64,000 bases of DNA, taken from Streptomyces megasporus (GTDB lineage Bacteria > Actinomycetota > Actinomycetes > Streptomycetales > Streptomycetaceae). The stretch is taken from positions 186,001 to 250,000 of the forward strand of contig NZ_JODL01000005.1 of NCBI RefSeq assembly GCF_000718985.1. Direction: 5' to 3'. The notes under the pieces are model-generated. The model searched no databases. It was not told where the DNA came from and worked only from the letters and a program-made list of their open reading frames with translations. Positions 46,305 to 55,606 of the stretch are shown piece by piece. Position 1 is the first letter of the stretch. Every line of letters starts with the position of its first letter. A program made the translations under genes and the position numbers.

Positions 46305-48608
46305 ATGCCCCAGACCCGATCGACCGACTCGCCCCGCATCAGCGTCGTCGTCCCCATCTACAAGGTGCAGGGCTACCTGCGCGAGTGCCTCGACTCGATC
46401 CTCGGGCAGTCCTTCACCGACTTCGAGGTCATCGCCGTGGACGACTGCTCCCCGGACGCCTGCGGCCGGATCGTCGACGAGTACGCCGCCCGCGACGGTC
46501 GCGTCGTGCCCGTCCACCTGGAGAAGAACGGCGGCATCGGCAACGCGCGCAACGTCGGCGCCGCCAAGGCCCGCGGCGACTACATCCTCTTCCTCGACAG
46601 CGACGACACCCTCACCGAGGGCGCGCTCCAGGCGGTGTCCGAGCGCCTGGCCGTCACCGGTGACCCGGATGTGCTGCTCGTCAACCACGCCCGCACCTAC
46701 TGGTGGGGCGAGATCCAGCAGGGCGCGGCGAGCGACATGCTCCGCGCGGCCGGCACCGACGTGTTCGGCGTTCTGGAACGTCCCGAGTACCTCGGCATGT
46801 TCGCGGTGGTGTGGAACCGTCTCTACCGGCGGGACTTCTACGCCGACAACGGCTTCGTCTTCACCGACGGCATCTACGAGGACGCCCTGTTCGTCTACAC
46901 CACGATGCTGACCGCGAAGCGCGTCGCGTGCCTGGATCACATCTGCGTCCACTACCGGCAGCGCCGGCAGGGCAACTCCATGCGGACGCCCGGGCGCGAG
47001 CACTTCGCCATCTTCGACCAGTACGAGCGGCTCTTCGAGTTCCTCGACAGGCGCCCCGACCTGGAGTCGATGCGGCCCCTGCTCTTCGAGAGGATGGTCA
47101 GCCACATCCTCTTCGTCCTCTCGCGGGCGGACCGGGTCCGCACCCAGGACCGGCCGGAGTTCTTCCGACGGGCCGCGGCCCAGTACCGCCGCTTCGAACC
47201 CGCCGGTTTCGTCCCCCCGGAGGGCGAGGACGCACGGCGGTTCGAGCTGCTCTCCCGCGGCTCGTACTCGGCGTTCACCGCGGTGACCCTCGCCGCGAGC
47301 ACCCGCAAGCGCGTCACCAAGCGTCTGAACAAGACCAGGGTGCGGCTCGGCAGGCAGGCGTACGACAAGCTGTACCGGATGCACCTCAAGCGGCCGATCG
47401 ACGAGAACCTCGTGGTCTACTCGGCCTACTGGGACCGCGGAGTCTCCTGCAACCCCGCCGCGATCTACCACAAGGCCAAGGAGTTGGCGCCCCGGCTCCA
47501 CGGCGTCTGGGTGGTGCGGAAGGGCGCCGAGCACACCGTCCCCGACGGGGTCGACCACGTCGTCGTCAGGTCCCCCCGCTACTGGGAGGTCATGGCCCGC
47601 GCCAAGTACCTGGTGAACAACGTCAACTTCCCCGACGAGATCGTCAAGCGCCCCGGCCAGATCCACCTCCAGACCCACCACGGCACGCCGCTGAAGCAGA
47701 TGGGTATCGACCAGCAGCGGTTCCCCGCCGCCGCCAAGAACATGAGCTTCCGCAAGCTCCTGGAGCGGGCCGACCGGTGGGACTACAGCCTGGCCTCGAA
47801 CCAGCACTCGGCGGAGATCTGGGAGCGGGTCTACCCCTGCTCCTTCGAGAACATCGACTCCGGCTACCCGCGCAACGACGTGTACTTCTCCGCCGGCGCC
47901 GACGACGTCCGGCGCATCCGGGCCGAGTTGGGCATCGAGGAGGGCAGGACCGCCATCCTCTACGCGCCCACGGTGCGGGACTACCAGAAGGGCTTCGTGC
48001 CCCACCTGGACCTGGAGCGTTTCTGCCGCGAGATCGGCGAGGACCACGTCGTGCTGGTGCGCGCCCACTACTTCTACGGCGTCAGCCAGGACCTGCAGAG
48101 GCTGCAGGAGAGCGGGATGATCAGGGACGTCTCGAAGTACCCGGTGACGGAGGACCTCTGCCTGGCGGCGGACGTGCTCGTCACCGACTACTCCTCCATC
48201 ATGTTCGACTACGCCTGCCTCGACCGCCCGATCGTCTCGTACGTTCCCGACTGGGAGGTGTACGCCAAGGCCCGCGGCGTCTACTTCGACCTGCTCTCCG
48301 GGAAGCCCGGCGAGACGCCGGGGGCCGTCGCCACCGACGAGGACCGGCTGATCAAGGTCTTCCGCTCCGGCGCCTGGGACACGCCCAGGACCAGGGAGCT
48401 GCGCGCCGCGTTCCGCAGGCGCTTCGTGCAGTACGACGACGGGAACGCCGCGGAGCGCGTGGTGCGGAAGGTCTTCCTGGGCGAGGAGGTCGCGCCGCCC
48501 GTCATCCCGCTCGAGGAGCGCACCCCGGCCCCGGCGCCGTCCGCCCGTCCCGCGTCCGGGACGTTCCTCGCCCCGTCGACCGGCGACGGCGATCTCGTCG
48601 GCGCGTGA
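46305..48608 (+). CDS. Bifunctional GT2 glycosyltransferase / CDP-glycerol glycerophosphotransferase-like protein (paralog 2)
   Basis: A 767-residue paralog of the preceding gene with the same two domains: GT2 (VVVPIYKVQGYLRECLDSIL, AVDDCSPDACG, FLDSDDTL) and TagF-like (QTHHGTPLKQMGIDQQ, YPRNDVYF, ILYAPTVRDY, RAHYFYG, LVTDYSSIMFDYACLDRPIV). Long identical segments between the two (for example RAKYLVNNVNF) show an old tandem duplication, with divergence in the linkers. ATG 46305 has AGGAG upstream; the frame back to 46146 is not convincing. It is followed by a strong bidirectional terminator facing obg. Confidence 0.86.
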   Translation: MPQTRSTDSPRISVVVPIYKVQGYLRECLDSILGQSFTDFEVIAVDDCSPDACGRIVDEYAARDGRVVPVHLEKNGGIGNARNVGAAKARGDYILFLDSDDTLTEGALQAVSERLAVTGDPDVLLVNHARTYWWGEIQQGAASDMLRAAGTDVFGVLERPEYLGMFAVVWNRLYRRDFYADNGFVFTDGIYEDALFVYTTMLTAKRVACLDHICVHYRQRRQGNSMRTPGREHFAIFDQYERLFEFLDRRPDLESMRPLLFERMVSHILFVLSRADRVRTQDRPEFFRRAAAQYRRFEPAGFVPPEGEDARRFELLSRGSYSAFTAVTLAASTRKRVTKRLNKTRVRLGRQAYDKLYRMHLKRPIDENLVVYSAYWDRGVSCNPAAIYHKAKELAPRLHGVWVVRKGAEHTVPDGVDHVVVRSPRYWEVMARAKYLVNNVNFPDEIVKRPGQIHLQTHHGTPLKQMGIDQQRFPAAAKNMSFRKLLERADRWDYSLASNQHSAEIWERVYPCSFENIDSGYPRNDVYFSAGADDVRRIRAELGIEEGRTAILYAPTVRDYQKGFVPHLDLERFCREIGEDHVVLVRAHYFYGVSQDLQRLQESGMIRDVSKYPVTEDLCLAADVLVTDYSSIMFDYACLDRPIVSYVPDWEVYAKARGVYFDLLSGKPGETPGAVATDEDRLIKVFRSGAWDTPRTRELRAAFRRRFVQYDDGNAAERVVRKVFLGEEVAPPVIPLEERTPAPAPSARPASGTFLAPSTGDGDLVGA

Positions 48609-48639
48609 CGCGGGGAGCCGAGGAGGACCGGAGACGACA

Positions 48640-48675
48640 GGACGGGCGGCCCGCCGTGGAGCGGGCCGCCCGTCC
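48640..48675. terminator. Terminator between the wall-polymer gene and obg (plus side)
   Basis: A 14-bp perfect stem (GGACGGGCGGCCCG and complement) with an 8-base loop, 31 bases past the stop at 48608. Confidence 0.8.
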
Positions 48676-48702
48676 CGCTCGACGGCGTGGCCTTCCAATG
48701 AC

Positions 48703-48734
48703 CGGTCCACCGGCCGCGGGCGGCCGGTGGACCG
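48703..48734 (-). terminator. obg terminator
   Basis: CGGTCCACCGGCCGC and its complement form a 15-bp stem with a 2-base loop, 3 bases past the obg stop at 48738. With the adjacent hairpin it separates the convergent genes. Confidence 0.8.
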
Positions 48735-48737
48735 CCG

Positions 48738-50177
48738 TCACGCGAAGGGGTCGAAGTCCTCGTACTCCCGCGTGGTCTCGTCGCGCGCCGCCTCGCGGTC
48801 GCGGCGGCGCTGGGCGGCCGGGCGGACGCTCTCCAGCCGGTGGTCCTCCCCCCGGCGGCCGAGCATCTCCGCACCCGCGGACACCGACGGCTCCCAGTCG
48901 AAGACGACCGCGTTGTCCTCGGGGCCGATGGCGACGCCGTCGCCCTCGCGAGCGCCCACCTTCATCAGTTCGTCCTCGACGCCGAGGCGGTTGAGCCGGT
49001 CGGCGAGGTAGCCCACGGCCTCGTCGTTGTTGAAGTCGGTCTGGCGGACCCAGCGCTCCGGCTTCTCGCCGCGCACGCGGAACAGGCCCTCGCCCTCCTT
49101 GGTGACGGTGAAGCCCGAGTCGTCCACGGCCTTGGGGCGGATGACGATGCGGGTCGCCTCCTCCTTGGGCTTCGCCGCGCGCGCCTCGTCCACGATCTTC
49201 GCCAGGGCGTAGGAGAGTTCCTTGAGGCCCTTGCGGCTGACGGCCGAGACCTCGAAGACCCGGTGGCCGCGGGCCTCGATCTCGGGACGGATGATGTCGG
49301 CGAGGTCCTGGCCGTCGGGGACGTCGGTCTTGTTGAGCGCCACGATGCGCGGGCGGTCGTCCAGACCGCCGTACTGCGCCAGTTCGGCCTCGATGGCGTC
49401 GAGATCCGTGAGCGGGTCGCGGTCGGACTCCAGCGTCGCGCAGTCCAGCACGTGGACCAGCACCGCGCAGCGCTCGACATGGCGCAGGAACTCCAGTCCC
49501 AGCCCCTTGCCCTGGCTGGCGCCGGGAATCAGCCCGGGGACGTCGGCGATGGTGTAGACGACCGAACCGGCCGTCACCACGCCCAGGTTGGGCACCAGCG
49601 TGGTGAAGGGGTAGTCGGCGATCTTCGGCTTGGCCGCGGAGAGGACGGAGATCAGGGACGACTTGCCCGCCGACGGGTAGCCCACGAGCGCCACGTCGGC
49701 CACCGTCTTCAACTCCAGGACGATGTCGCGGGTCTCTCCCGGCTCGCCCAGCAGCGCGAAGCCCGGCGCCTTGCGGCGGGGCGAGGCGAGCGCGGCATTG
49801 CCCAGTCCGCCCCGGCCGCCCCGACCGGCGACGAAGGTGGTGCCGTGGCCGACCAGGTCGGCCAGGACGTTCCCCCGCTTGTCGAGGACGACGGTGCCGT
49901 CCGGAACGGGCAGCACCAGGTCCTTGCCGTCGGCGCCCGAGCGGTTCCCGCCTTCGCCCGGCCTGCCGTTGCCGGCCCTGCGGTGCGGGGTGTGGTGGTA
50001 GTCCAGCAGCGTGGTCACGGACTGGTCGACGACGAGGACGACGTCGCCGCCCCGGCCGCCGTTGCCGCCGTCCGGACCGCCCAGCGGCTTGAACTTCTCA
50101 CGGTGCACGGAGGCACAGCCGTGGCCTCCGTTACCCGCGGCGACGTGCAACTCGACGCGGTCCACGAAGGTGGTCAT
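48738..50177 (-). CDS. obg: GTPase Obg (CgtA)
   Basis: Obg is an essential ribosome-associated GTPase; in Streptomyces it is linked to aerial development through GTP levels. The 479-residue protein has the Gly-rich Obg domain ([16 protein letters not shown]), the G domain with [11 protein letters not shown] (G1), [16 protein letters not shown] (G3) and NKTDVPDG (G4), and a C-terminal OCT domain. ATG 50177 has GGGAGG 8 bases upstream. It lies downstream of rplU-rpmA, separated by 234 bases containing a nested hairpin (50312-50379). Confidence 0.96.
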   Translation of the reverse strand: MTTFVDRVELHVAAGNGGHGCASVHREKFKPLGGPDGGNGGRGGDVVLVVDQSVTTLLDYHHTPHRRAGNGRPGEGGNRSGADGKDLVLPVPDGTVVLDKRGNVLADLVGHGTTFVAGRGGRGGLGNAALASPRRKAPGFALLGEPGETRDIVLELKTVADVALVGYPSAGKSSLISVLSAAKPKIADYPFTTLVPNLGVVTAGSVVYTIADVPGLIPGASQGKGLGLEFLRHVERCAVLVHVLDCATLESDRDPLTDLDAIEAELAQYGGLDDRPRIVALNKTDVPDGQDLADIIRPEIEARGHRVFEVSAVSRKGLKELSYALAKIVDEARAAKPKEEATRIVIRPKAVDDSGFTVTKEGEGLFRVRGEKPERWVRQTDFNNDEAVGYLADRLNRLGVEDELMKVGAREGDGVAIGPEDNAVVFDWEPSVSAGAEMLGRRGEDHRLESVRPAAQRRRDREAARDETTREYEDFDPFA

Positions 50178-50311
50178 GACGGTGCCTCCCGGCTGGTGTT
50201 CAAGGGTGTACCTGGAGTGTGCTCGATGGTCGTCCGCGAGAGGGCCGGCCGTGCCGGCCCCGGACCGGGACGCCGCCGTCCTCGCGGACGGCTTCCTGGG
50301 GGTGTAACGCG

Positions 50312-50379
50312 CCGAGGGCGGATCCGCTTCCCCGCCGGTACGCGCGCCGCGCGTACGACGAGAGGCGGTCCGCCCTCGG
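50312..50379 (-). terminator. Nested hairpin between rpmA and obg
   Basis: Outer arms CCGAGGGCGGA and TCCGCCCTCGG (11 bp, 50312-50322 and 50369-50379) enclose an inner GTACGCGCG/CGCGCGTAC hairpin (50338-50346 and 50348-50356). It lies 33 bases past the rpmA stop and could terminate or attenuate rplU-rpmA transcription before obg. Confidence 0.65.
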
Positions 50380-50411
50380 AAGGTGGTGTCGTGCCGTGCC
50401 GGACTACTCGA

Positions 50412-50669
50412 TCACTCGCCGGCCGGGACGACGTTCACGACCTTGCGGCCGCGGTGGGTGCCGAACTTCACCGCACCGGCGGACAGCGCGAACAGCGTGT
50501 CGTCGCCGCCGCGGCCCACGCCGGCGCCCGGGTGGAAGTGGGTGCCACGCTGACGGACCAGGATCTCGCCCGCCTTGACGACCTGGCCCCCGAAGCGCTT
50601 CACACCGAGCCGCTTGGGGTTGGAGTCACGACCGTTCTTGGTGGACGATGCGCCCTTCTTGGTTGCCAT
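50412..50669 (-). CDS. rpmA: 50S ribosomal protein L27
   Basis: L27 lies near the peptidyl-transferase centre. The 85-residue product begins [20 protein letters not shown]; the N terminus starts directly with the mature-type sequence and has no cleavable extension. [21 protein letters not shown] is the characteristic core. Start ATG 50669, 14 bases after the rplU stop, with GAGGAGAG close before it. It is cotranscribed with rplU. Confidence 0.97.
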   Translation of the reverse strand: MATKKGASSTKNGRDSNPKRLGVKRFGGQVVKAGEILVRQRGTHFHPGAGVGRGGDDTLFALSAGAVKFGTHRGRKVVNVVPAGE

Positions 50670-50683
50670 CTCTCCTCAGTCCC

Positions 50684-51007
50684 TTACTTCGTCGCCGGGG
50701 CGTCGATGCCGGTGATCTTCAGCGCGGTGTGCAGTTGGCGGTGACCGATCCGCTTGCGGTAGCCAGTCTTGTTCTTGTACTTCAGGATGTCGATCTTGGC
50801 ACCCTTGTGGTGGTCCACGACCTCGGCGTGGACCTTCACACCGGCCAGGACCCAGGGGTCGCTGGTGACCGCGTCGCCATCGACGATGAGCAGGGTCGAG
50901 AGCTCGACGCTGTCGCCGACCTTGCTGTTGGAGATACGGTCAACCTCAATCACGTCGCCGACGGACACCTTCTGCTGGCGGCCGCCGGTGCGCACGATCG
51001 CGTACAC
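50684..51007 (-). CDS. rplU: 50S ribosomal protein L21
   Basis: L21 binds 23S rRNA in the large subunit. The 107-residue product reads [17 protein letters not shown] at the start and ends with the conserved [19 protein letters not shown] segment. The start is GTG 51007. It is the first gene of rplU-rpmA; the promoter is predicted at 51156-51184, leaving a leader of about 140 bases, in which no known riboswitch was recognised. Confidence 0.97.
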   Translation of the reverse strand: MYAIVRTGGRQQKVSVGDVIEVDRISNSKVGDSVELSTLLIVDGDAVTSDPWVLAGVKVHAEVVDHHKGAKIDILKYKNKTGYRKRIGHRQLHTALKITGIDAPATK

Positions 51008-51155
51008 GCGGAACTCTCTCTCGCTCGTGGGTGGGGCCCCTGATGCCAGCCGCCCGACACGGGCTGACCCGTGGTGATCCTGGTGGATTGAGCGGCCTCT
51101 CCTCGCGCTCCCACGACACCGTGCGGAGCACGCGGAGGGATTCGCTCAGGAGCCT

Positions 51156-51184
51156 GGCGTATCCATCGACACGCCGACGGTCAA
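51156..51184 (-). promoter_or_regulatory. Probable rplU promoter
   Basis: On the minus strand TTGACC (51184-51179), 17-base spacer, TACGCC (51161-51156). The -35 is good, the -10 is weak. Confidence 0.45.
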
Positions 51185-51213
51185 GATTACGGGGGCGGAA
51201 GTCCGCGGGTCAA

Positions 51214-51248
51214 ACCGGGCCCCGGACGCCTCGCGTCCGGGGCCCGGT
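51214..51248 (-). terminator. rne terminator
   Basis: A 16-bp perfect stem (arms 51214-51229 and 51233-51248, core CCGGGCCCCGGACGC) with a 3-base loop, 4 bases past the rne stop. Confidence 0.85.
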
Positions 51249-51252
51249 CCCG

Positions 51253-54200
51253 TCACTCCTCGGTCTCGGCCTCGGCCTGGGCCGAGACGGACGGCGGGGC
51301 CTGCTGCTCCGCCGCGGCGGTCTTCCCGGCCGTCGACTTCCTGGTGGTCGTCTTCTTGGCCGGGGCCTTCGTCGCGGTCTTGGTCGCCGACTTCTTGGCC
51401 GCGGTCTTCTTCGCCGGGGCCTTCGTCGCCGCCTTGGCCGCCGTCTTCTTGGCGGTGGTGGTCGTCTTCTTGGCCGGGGCCTTCGTCGCCGCCTTGGCCG
51501 CCGCCTTCTTCGCGGTGGCCTTCTTGGCCGGGGCCTTCGCCGCCGCCTTCTTCGCGGTGGTCTTCTTGGCGGTGGCCTTCTTCGCCGGGGCCGCCTCCTC
51601 CGCCTCCGGCTCACCGGCGGCCTCGGGCGCGGCCTCGGCCTCGGGCTCTGCCGCGACCGTCGGGGCGCCCGCGGGCTCGGTGATCTCCGCGGCCTCCGGG
51701 GAACCCGCCGGAGCGGCGGCCCGGCGCACCACACGGCGACGGGGCCGCGCCGGGGGCGCGGGCTCCTCCGCGGGGGCCTCGGACTGCTCCGGCACGGAGA
51801 GCGCCTCGGAGGCGGGGGCCTCCGCGGGCTTCTCCTCGGAGGTCTCCTCGGCCGACTTCGCGGCCGTCGGGACCACCACCACGGCGGCCTCCTCCTCGGC
51901 GGCGGCCTTCGGCGGGCCGGCCGGGACCGACACCTTGCGGGTGACGCGCCGCCGGGTGCGCGGGCGCGGTTCCTCGGCCGCCTCGGGCGCCTCGGCCGTC
52001 TCCACCACGCCGGCGGGCTCGGGCGCGGTCTCCTCGGCGGCGGGAGCCGCCTCGGGCGTCCGGTCGGTCTCCGGGGCCGGGGCCTCCTCCTCGGCCCGCT
52101 CCGCCGGTTCCGCGGGCTCCTCGGCCGTCGGGGCCACCGTCGTCGCGGCCTCCGGGGCCGACGCCTTGCGGGCGGCGCGCCGCCGCCTGCGACCGCGTCG
52201 GGCGGCCTCCTCGGCCTCGGCTGCGCTGTTGTACAGCTCCTCGTCCGGGGTGAACACCGGCTCGGGCAGCGCCGTGGGCTCGGCGAGTTCCGCCGCGACC
52301 TCGGCGGGAGTCTCCGCCGGGACCTCGGCGGGCTCCTCCACCGGCGCCTCGGGGGCGGGGGTCTCCGCGGCCGGAGCCTCGGGAACGGGCTGCTGCGCGG
52401 CGCCCTTGCCCTTCTTCCGGGCGCGCTTGCCGCCACCGCCGCCCTGGGTCTGCACCTGGTCCATGTGGACGATGACGCCGCGACCGTTGCAGTGCGCGCA
52501 GGTCTCGGAGAAGGACTCCAGCAGCCCCTGGCCGACCCGCTTGCGGGTCATCTGGACCAGGCCCAGCGAGGTGACCTCGGCCACCTGGTGCTTGGTGCGG
52601 TCGCGGCCCAGGCACTCCAGCAGGCGCCGCAGCACCAGGTCGCGGTTGGACTCCAACACCATGTCGATGAAGTCGATCACGATGATGCCGCCGAGGTCGC
52701 GCAGCCTGAGCTGGCGCACGATCTCCTCGGCCGCCTCCAGGTTGTTCCTGGTGACCGTCTCCTCCAGGTTGCCGCCCTGGCCGGTGAACTTGCCGGTGTT
52801 GACGTCGATGACGACCATCGCCTCGGTCCGGTCGATGACCAGCGAGCCGCCGCTGGGCAGCCAGACCTTGCGGTCCAGCGCCTTCATCAGTTGCTCGTCG
52901 ATGCGGTAGGTGGCGAAGACGTCGACCTCGGAGGTCCACTTCTGCAGTCGGTCGGCCAGGTCGGGCGCGACGTGCGAGACGTATCCGTGGATCGTCTCCC
53001 ACGCCTGGTCGCCGCTGACGATGACCTTGGAGAAGTCCTCGTTGAAGATGTCGCGGACGACCCGGACGGTCATGTCCGGCTCGCCGTAGAGCAGCGCCGG
53101 GGCGTTGCCCTTGCGCGCCTTCTTCTGGATGTCCTCCCACTGCGCCTGGAGCCGCTCGACGTCACGGCGCAGCTCTTCCTCGCTGGCGCCCTCGGCGGCG
53201 GTGCGGACGATGACGCCCGCGTCCTCGGGGACGATCCGCTTGAGGATCTGCTTGAGCCGGGCCCGCTCGGTGTCCGGGAGCTTGCGGCTGATGCCGGTCA
53301 TCGAGCCCTCGGGCACGTAGACCAGGTAGCGGCCGGGGAGGGAGACCTGGCTGGTCAGCCTGGCGCCCTTGTGCCCGATCGGGTCCTTGGTGACCTGGAC
53401 CAGGACGGACTGGCCGGACTTGAGCGCGCTCTCGATCCGGCGCGGGCCACCGGACATCCCCAGGGCCTCGAAGTTCACCTCGCCGGCGTAGAGGACAGCG
53501 TTGCGCCCCTTGCCGATGTCGACGAAGGCGGCCTCCATCGACGGCAGCACGTTCTGGACCTTGCCCAGGTAGACGTTGCCGACGTAGCTGGTCGACTGCT
53601 CCTTGTTGACGAAGTGCTCGACGAGGACGCCGTCCTCCAGCACGCCGATCTGGGTGCGGTCGCCGTTCTGGCGGACCACCATGACGCGCTCGACCGCCTC
53701 GCGGCGGGCGAGGAACTCGGCCTCGGTGATGATCGGGACGCGGCGGCGGCCCTGCTCGCGGCCCTCGCGGCGCCGCTGCTTCTTGGCCTCCAGACGGGTG
53801 GAGCCCTTGATGGACTGCACGCCGTCGGCGCTCTCGGGCGTCTCGTCCTTCCTCTTCCGCGGCTCGCGGATCTTGACGACCGTGCGCTCCGGGTCGTCGG
53901 GGGAGAGCTCTGTGCTCACCGTCTCGGCCTCACCGCTGCGCCGCCGACGGCGCCGACGGCGGCGCGAGGTGCTGCCGGCGGTGGTCGGGTGCTCGCCGTC
54001 GTCGGCCTCGCCGGTCTCACCGGCCTCGTCCGCGGCGTGCTCGGCGTGCCGGTCGTCCTCGGCCGTGGGCTCCTCGCCGTTCTCCGCGTCCTCGTCCCCC
54101 TCGTCGCCGGTCCGGGCCTCGTCGGAGGCGTCGGCCTCACCGCCACGCCGGCGGCGACGTCCACCGCGGCGACGGCGGCGCGAGGGGCGCTCGTCGATCC

Positions 54201-55368
54201 CCTCGGCGTCCTCGGTGCGGCCCTCGGTCTCCTCGTCCGCCTCGCCGGAGTCCTCGCCGGTCTCCTCCGCGCTCTCCGCGGTCACGTCCTGCTCGGCCTG
54301 CTCGGCGGGCTCGCCGTACTCGGCCGCCTCGCCACGGCGCCGACGACGGCGCCGGCGGCGGGCGGAGCCGGTGGACTCGTCGTGGGCCGCCTCGTCGGCG
54401 TATCCCCCGTTCCCGGTGTCCTCGGTCTCGTCCTCGTCCGGCTCCTCGAGCCCCGCGGCCTCGGCCGCGGCGGCGATGGCGGCGGTCTCCGGGGTCTGGA
54501 ACACCGGCTCGGTGAACACGGGGGGCTGGAACACCGCCACCGGCGGCTTCCTCCTCACCCGCCGCTGGGGCGCGGGCTCGGCCTTCTCGGCCACCGGCTT
54601 CCCTGCCGCCGGCTTCTCGACGGGCTCCTCGACGGGCTTCCCGGTGGACTCCGGCTCCGTGGACTTCGACTCCGTCGCGGGTGTCCTGCTCTCGGCGGTC
54701 TTGGCGCTCTTGGCGGTCTCAGCAGCCTCGGCGGTCCCGGCGGAGACCTTGCGGGTGCGGCGCCGCGCACGGGAGGGCGCGGGCTTCTCGGCGGCTTCCG
54801 CGGCGGACTCCTCCGCGGACTTCTCGACCGGCTCCTCGGCCTCGGCCGCGGGCTGTTCGGCCTCCTCGGTCGGCTGCGGCGACCCCGCAGGTGCGGAGGC
54901 CCGGCGCGTGGTGCGGCGCCGGGTGCGGGCGGGCGCGGGCTGCTCGGCGGCTTCTGCGGCGGGCTCCGCGGGCTCCTCGGACGCCGCGTCCTCGTCGGCC
55001 CGTGCCGTGGACACGACCGTCTCGGCCGCCTCCGGCGGGCCCGCCGGAGCGGAGGCCCGGCGCGTCACGCGGCGCCGGGGGCGCGGCGGTGCCGGCTCGC
55101 TCTCGGGAGTGTCGGGGGCGGACGTGGACGCGGCGGGGGCTTCCGCGGGCGGCGTGTCGGCCGGTGCGACGGCCGGGGTGACGACCTCCGGCTCGGCCGT
55201 GGTGACCGCGGGCGGTCCCGCCGGGCGGGACACCGCGCGCCTGCGGCGGCGCGGCGGCAGGTTGTCGCTGGGGGTGTCGTGGGCGGTGGTCCCCTCCCCT
55301 TCGGGGGCGGGGGACGTCCTGTCGTTGTCGTTCGCGGTGATCTCCGCGGACTCCGTGGGTTCGCGCAT
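51253..55368 (-). CDS. rne: Ribonuclease E/G family endoribonuclease (long form)
   Basis: A 1371-residue RNase E/G enzyme, the main endonuclease of mRNA decay. Layout: residues 1-540, disordered and alternating Glu/Ala-rich with Arg-rich patches (RRRRRRR blocks); about 545-960, the catalytic core with the S1 domain (STSYVGNVYLGKVQNVLPSM), the catalytic Asp in MVVIDVNTGKF and GIIVIDFIDM, and the zinc-link CAHCNGRG; about 960-1371, a second disordered arm ending in Lys/Ala-rich PAKKATAKK units like histone H1. The low-complexity arms flank the core on both sides, unlike E. coli RNase E. ATG 55368 has GGGAG upstream. Confidence 0.93.
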   Translation of the reverse strand: MREPTESAEITANDNDRTSPAPEGEGTTAHDTPSDNLPPRRRRRAVSRPAGPPAVTTAEPEVVTPAVAPADTPPAEAPAASTSAPDTPESEPAPPRPRRRVTRRASAPAGPPEAAETVVSTARADEDAASEEPAEPAAEAAEQPAPARTRRRTTRRASAPAGSPQPTEEAEQPAAEAEEPVEKSAEESAAEAAEKPAPSRARRRTRKVSAGTAEAAETAKSAKTAESRTPATESKSTEPESTGKPVEEPVEKPAAGKPVAEKAEPAPQRRVRRKPPVAVFQPPVFTEPVFQTPETAAIAAAAEAAGLEEPDEDETEDTGNGGYADEAAHDESTGSARRRRRRRRRGEAAEYGEPAEQAEQDVTAESAEETGEDSGEADEETEGRTEDAEGIDERPSRRRRRGGRRRRRGGEADASDEARTGDEGDEDAENGEEPTAEDDRHAEHAADEAGETGEADDGEHPTTAGSTSRRRRRRRRRSGEAETVSTELSPDDPERTVVKIREPRKRKDETPESADGVQSIKGSTRLEAKKQRRREGREQGRRRVPIITEAEFLARREAVERVMVVRQNGDRTQIGVLEDGVLVEHFVNKEQSTSYVGNVYLGKVQNVLPSMEAAFVDIGKGRNAVLYAGEVNFEALGMSGGPRRIESALKSGQSVLVQVTKDPIGHKGARLTSQVSLPGRYLVYVPEGSMTGISRKLPDTERARLKQILKRIVPEDAGVIVRTAAEGASEEELRRDVERLQAQWEDIQKKARKGNAPALLYGEPDMTVRVVRDIFNEDFSKVIVSGDQAWETIHGYVSHVAPDLADRLQKWTSEVDVFATYRIDEQLMKALDRKVWLPSGGSLVIDRTEAMVVIDVNTGKFTGQGGNLEETVTRNNLEAAEEIVRQLRLRDLGGIIVIDFIDMVLESNRDLVLRRLLECLGRDRTKHQVAEVTSLGLVQMTRKRVGQGLLESFSETCAHCNGRGVIVHMDQVQTQGGGGGKRARKKGKGAAQQPVPEAPAAETPAPEAPVEEPAEVPAETPAEVAAELAEPTALPEPVFTPDEELYNSAAEAEEAARRGRRRRRAARKASAPEAATTVAPTAEEPAEPAERAEEEAPAPETDRTPEAAPAAEETAPEPAGVVETAEAPEAAEEPRPRTRRRVTRKVSVPAGPPKAAAEEEAAVVVVPTAAKSAEETSEEKPAEAPASEALSVPEQSEAPAEEPAPPARPRRRVVRRAAAPAGSPEAAEITEPAGAPTVAAEPEAEAAPEAAGEPEAEEAAPAKKATAKKTTAKKAAAKAPAKKATAKKAAAKAATKAPAKKTTTTAKKTAAKAATKAPAKKTAAKKSATKTATKAPAKKTTTRKSTAGKTAAAEQQAPPSVSAQAEAETEE
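51340..51600. repeat. Ala/Lys-rich repeats in the C-terminal tail of RNase E
   Basis: Imperfect in-frame repeats encode A-P-A-K-K-A/T-x-A-K-K units over about 85 residues. On the plus strand the sequence is dominated by GCCTTCTTGGC-like repeats. Confidence 0.8.
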
Positions 55369-55606
55369 GCGGGCGGTTCTCCCGTCACGCTCCCGGGCGC
55401 CGTACCTCGATCCGGTCGGGCTCCGCGTGATGTGCGCGGGCCGCTGTCCGGGGCGCGGGCGCCGCACGGGAGCTGTCGTCTCGCTCGCCGGTTGTGTGCC
55501 ATCGGGCTCGCAGCCGGCGAAAGTCTGCTGGTCGGTGCGCCTGCCTGACGGCCGGACCCGGGTGGCTCCCTGGTGCCTCGCACATCGGCGGCGCGGCGGC
55601 GTCGGC

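Noticed and set aside
51031..55548. 1505-codon plus-strand open frame over rne
   Set aside because: Gly/Leu/Arg-rich shadow caused by the repetitive rne arms on the opposite strand.
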